Assembly (NCBI GenBank): GCA_036785705.1
Contig: JAWUZG010000051.1
Coordinates: forward strand, 13,048,501 to 13,112,500
Origin: Acanthornis magna
Lineage: Eukaryota > Chordata > Aves > Passeriformes > Acanthizidae
Length of the DNA stretch: 64,000 bases
Reading direction: 5' to 3'
Part shown: piece after piece, positions 63,058 to 64,000 of the stretch
Numbering within the stretch: the first letter of the stretch is position 1
Layout: each line of letters opens with the position of its first letter
Notes under the pieces: model-generated
Database searches by the model: none
Seen by the model: only the letters and a program-made list of their open reading frames with translations
Told to the model about the DNA's origin: nothing
Made by a program: the position numbers and the translations under genes

Positions 63058-64000
63058 CAGGATACGTTTAGTTGCAGGAAGAGAGGGTATCACTATCTGA
63101 AAGGAACACATATAGCTTTTTTTCTTGTCCTCCTTGGTAAAATTTGGATGAAGGAACAAAGAAGCCAAATGCCGCTGTTTCCTAGTGCAATGCCTGTTCA
63201 AGCAAACAAAGAAATACATTCATTGATTACAAGGGGGATGTATAAAACCAATTCAACCTTGTTTCCAAATACATAGCATAAGCAAAGCAAAAACCTACTA
63301 TTTTCCCCATAATTATTTTTTCTTACAAAAAATCAGCTATACCTTGCATTCAACATGTAAATCTAAACAGAGAACAGAAATATGCATTTTTCTTTCCACG
63401 TGTGAAATTAATGATTAACCTAAATAATTAAAAGCATCAGAGTGCCTAGCACCCATTGGTTTCTCCAAGCATTCATCCATGCTGCACATGTGACAGTGGT
63501 TTCAATGAAAATCTGGATTGAATAACATGATTCAGATGTGAAGAGACTGACAATAAACAGCATTTTAGTACTGCTCAGTCACAAACCAGCAAACTTTAGT
63601 ACTGCATGTCCACATTAGGAAAAATGAAACAGTTTCTTCCAAGAACAACATGCCGGGTCTTTGACCCATGTGCCTGCAACGAAAGCCAGGGGAAATTCGT
63701 TTTCCTGCTTTCCCTCATTCCTTACAGTCATACAGAATCAAGTGGAACTACTAAAAAAAAAATCACAATTTTTCTTTTAAATCTTAGAAAAATATTTTTA
63801 ATTAATTACCCACTTTCGCAATTTTTTATAAAACCATTTTATGATGTTGTTGTTTTAAAAGAACAATGCTCACACAAAAACTAAAAACAAAGCCATAAAA
63901 GGCTTTTCTCAGAGATTACTGAGTGGACTGGGTGGCCTATGATAAAGCAAAAGTCATTCAGTGCAAGTATCTCATGATGCTAACATAAATGATAGGCCTG

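Larger units (their letters stand above)
51372..64000. other. Long unannotated non-coding stretch to window end
   Basis: About 12.6 kb with no supported gene. It has several homopolymers (T18 at 51819-51836, T16 at 53286-53301, A17 at 55533-55549), an A/C-rich tract at 55444-55500 and three short tandem duplications listed separately. Frames of up to 126 codons show no domain. No CR1, LTR or RNA gene was recognised. Confidence 0.5.

Noticed and set aside
1..64000. CRISPR arrays, operons, phage or other prokaryotic systems
   Set aside because: No regularly spaced repeats, no ribosome-binding-site-led gene rows; the repeat content is avian.

Overview
The window looks like nuclear DNA from a bird, probably a songbird (passerine). 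The evidence is the repeat content. There are two short CR1 LINE 3' ends with the typical avian terminal octamer-like repeat. There is a wrecked class III (ERV-L-like) endogenous retrovirus, and there are three further solo LTR-type sequences of kinds I recognise from passerine genomes. The sequence is AT-rich, with no operon-like gene packing, no long open frames and many homopolymer or A/C-rich runs, as expected for intron or intergenic DNA on a large chromosome. The species is not identifiable from what I can see.

Layout. 1-2226 is unannotated unique-looking DNA. 2227-3960 holds a minus-strand retroviral remnant: RT-RNase H tether, RNase H, the N-terminal zinc-binding part of integrase, then an abrupt junction into the interior of an LTR. 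3961-13579 is unique-looking DNA with one perfect 11-bp hairpin (5469-5493). 13580-13636 is a CR1 3' end. 13916-14503 is a minus-strand solo LTR with a perfect 5-bp target-site duplication. 22373-23025 is a plus-strand solo LTR with a 4/5 matching duplication. 23354-23405 is a second CR1 3' end on the minus strand. 26803-26831 is a CA microsatellite. 30768-30920 and 42795-42890 are long A/C-only tracts. 38505-39110 carries what look like decayed EGF-like, and possibly laminin-G-like, coding fragments. 43031-43658 is a plus-strand solo LTR. The remainder is unique-looking, apart from simple repeats.

No intact protein-coding gene is supported. Open frames of 60-149 codons occur on both strands at about the density expected by chance, and none shows family motifs except the retroviral pieces and the broken EGF-like stretch. 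I found no rRNA, convincing tRNA, CRISPR array or prokaryotic feature. I did not find a new functional system. The most useful leads are the EGF-like remnant with a good splice acceptor (a possible decayed exon of a large EGF/laminin-G gene), the deletion junction inside the retrovirus, and the datable solo LTR insertions.
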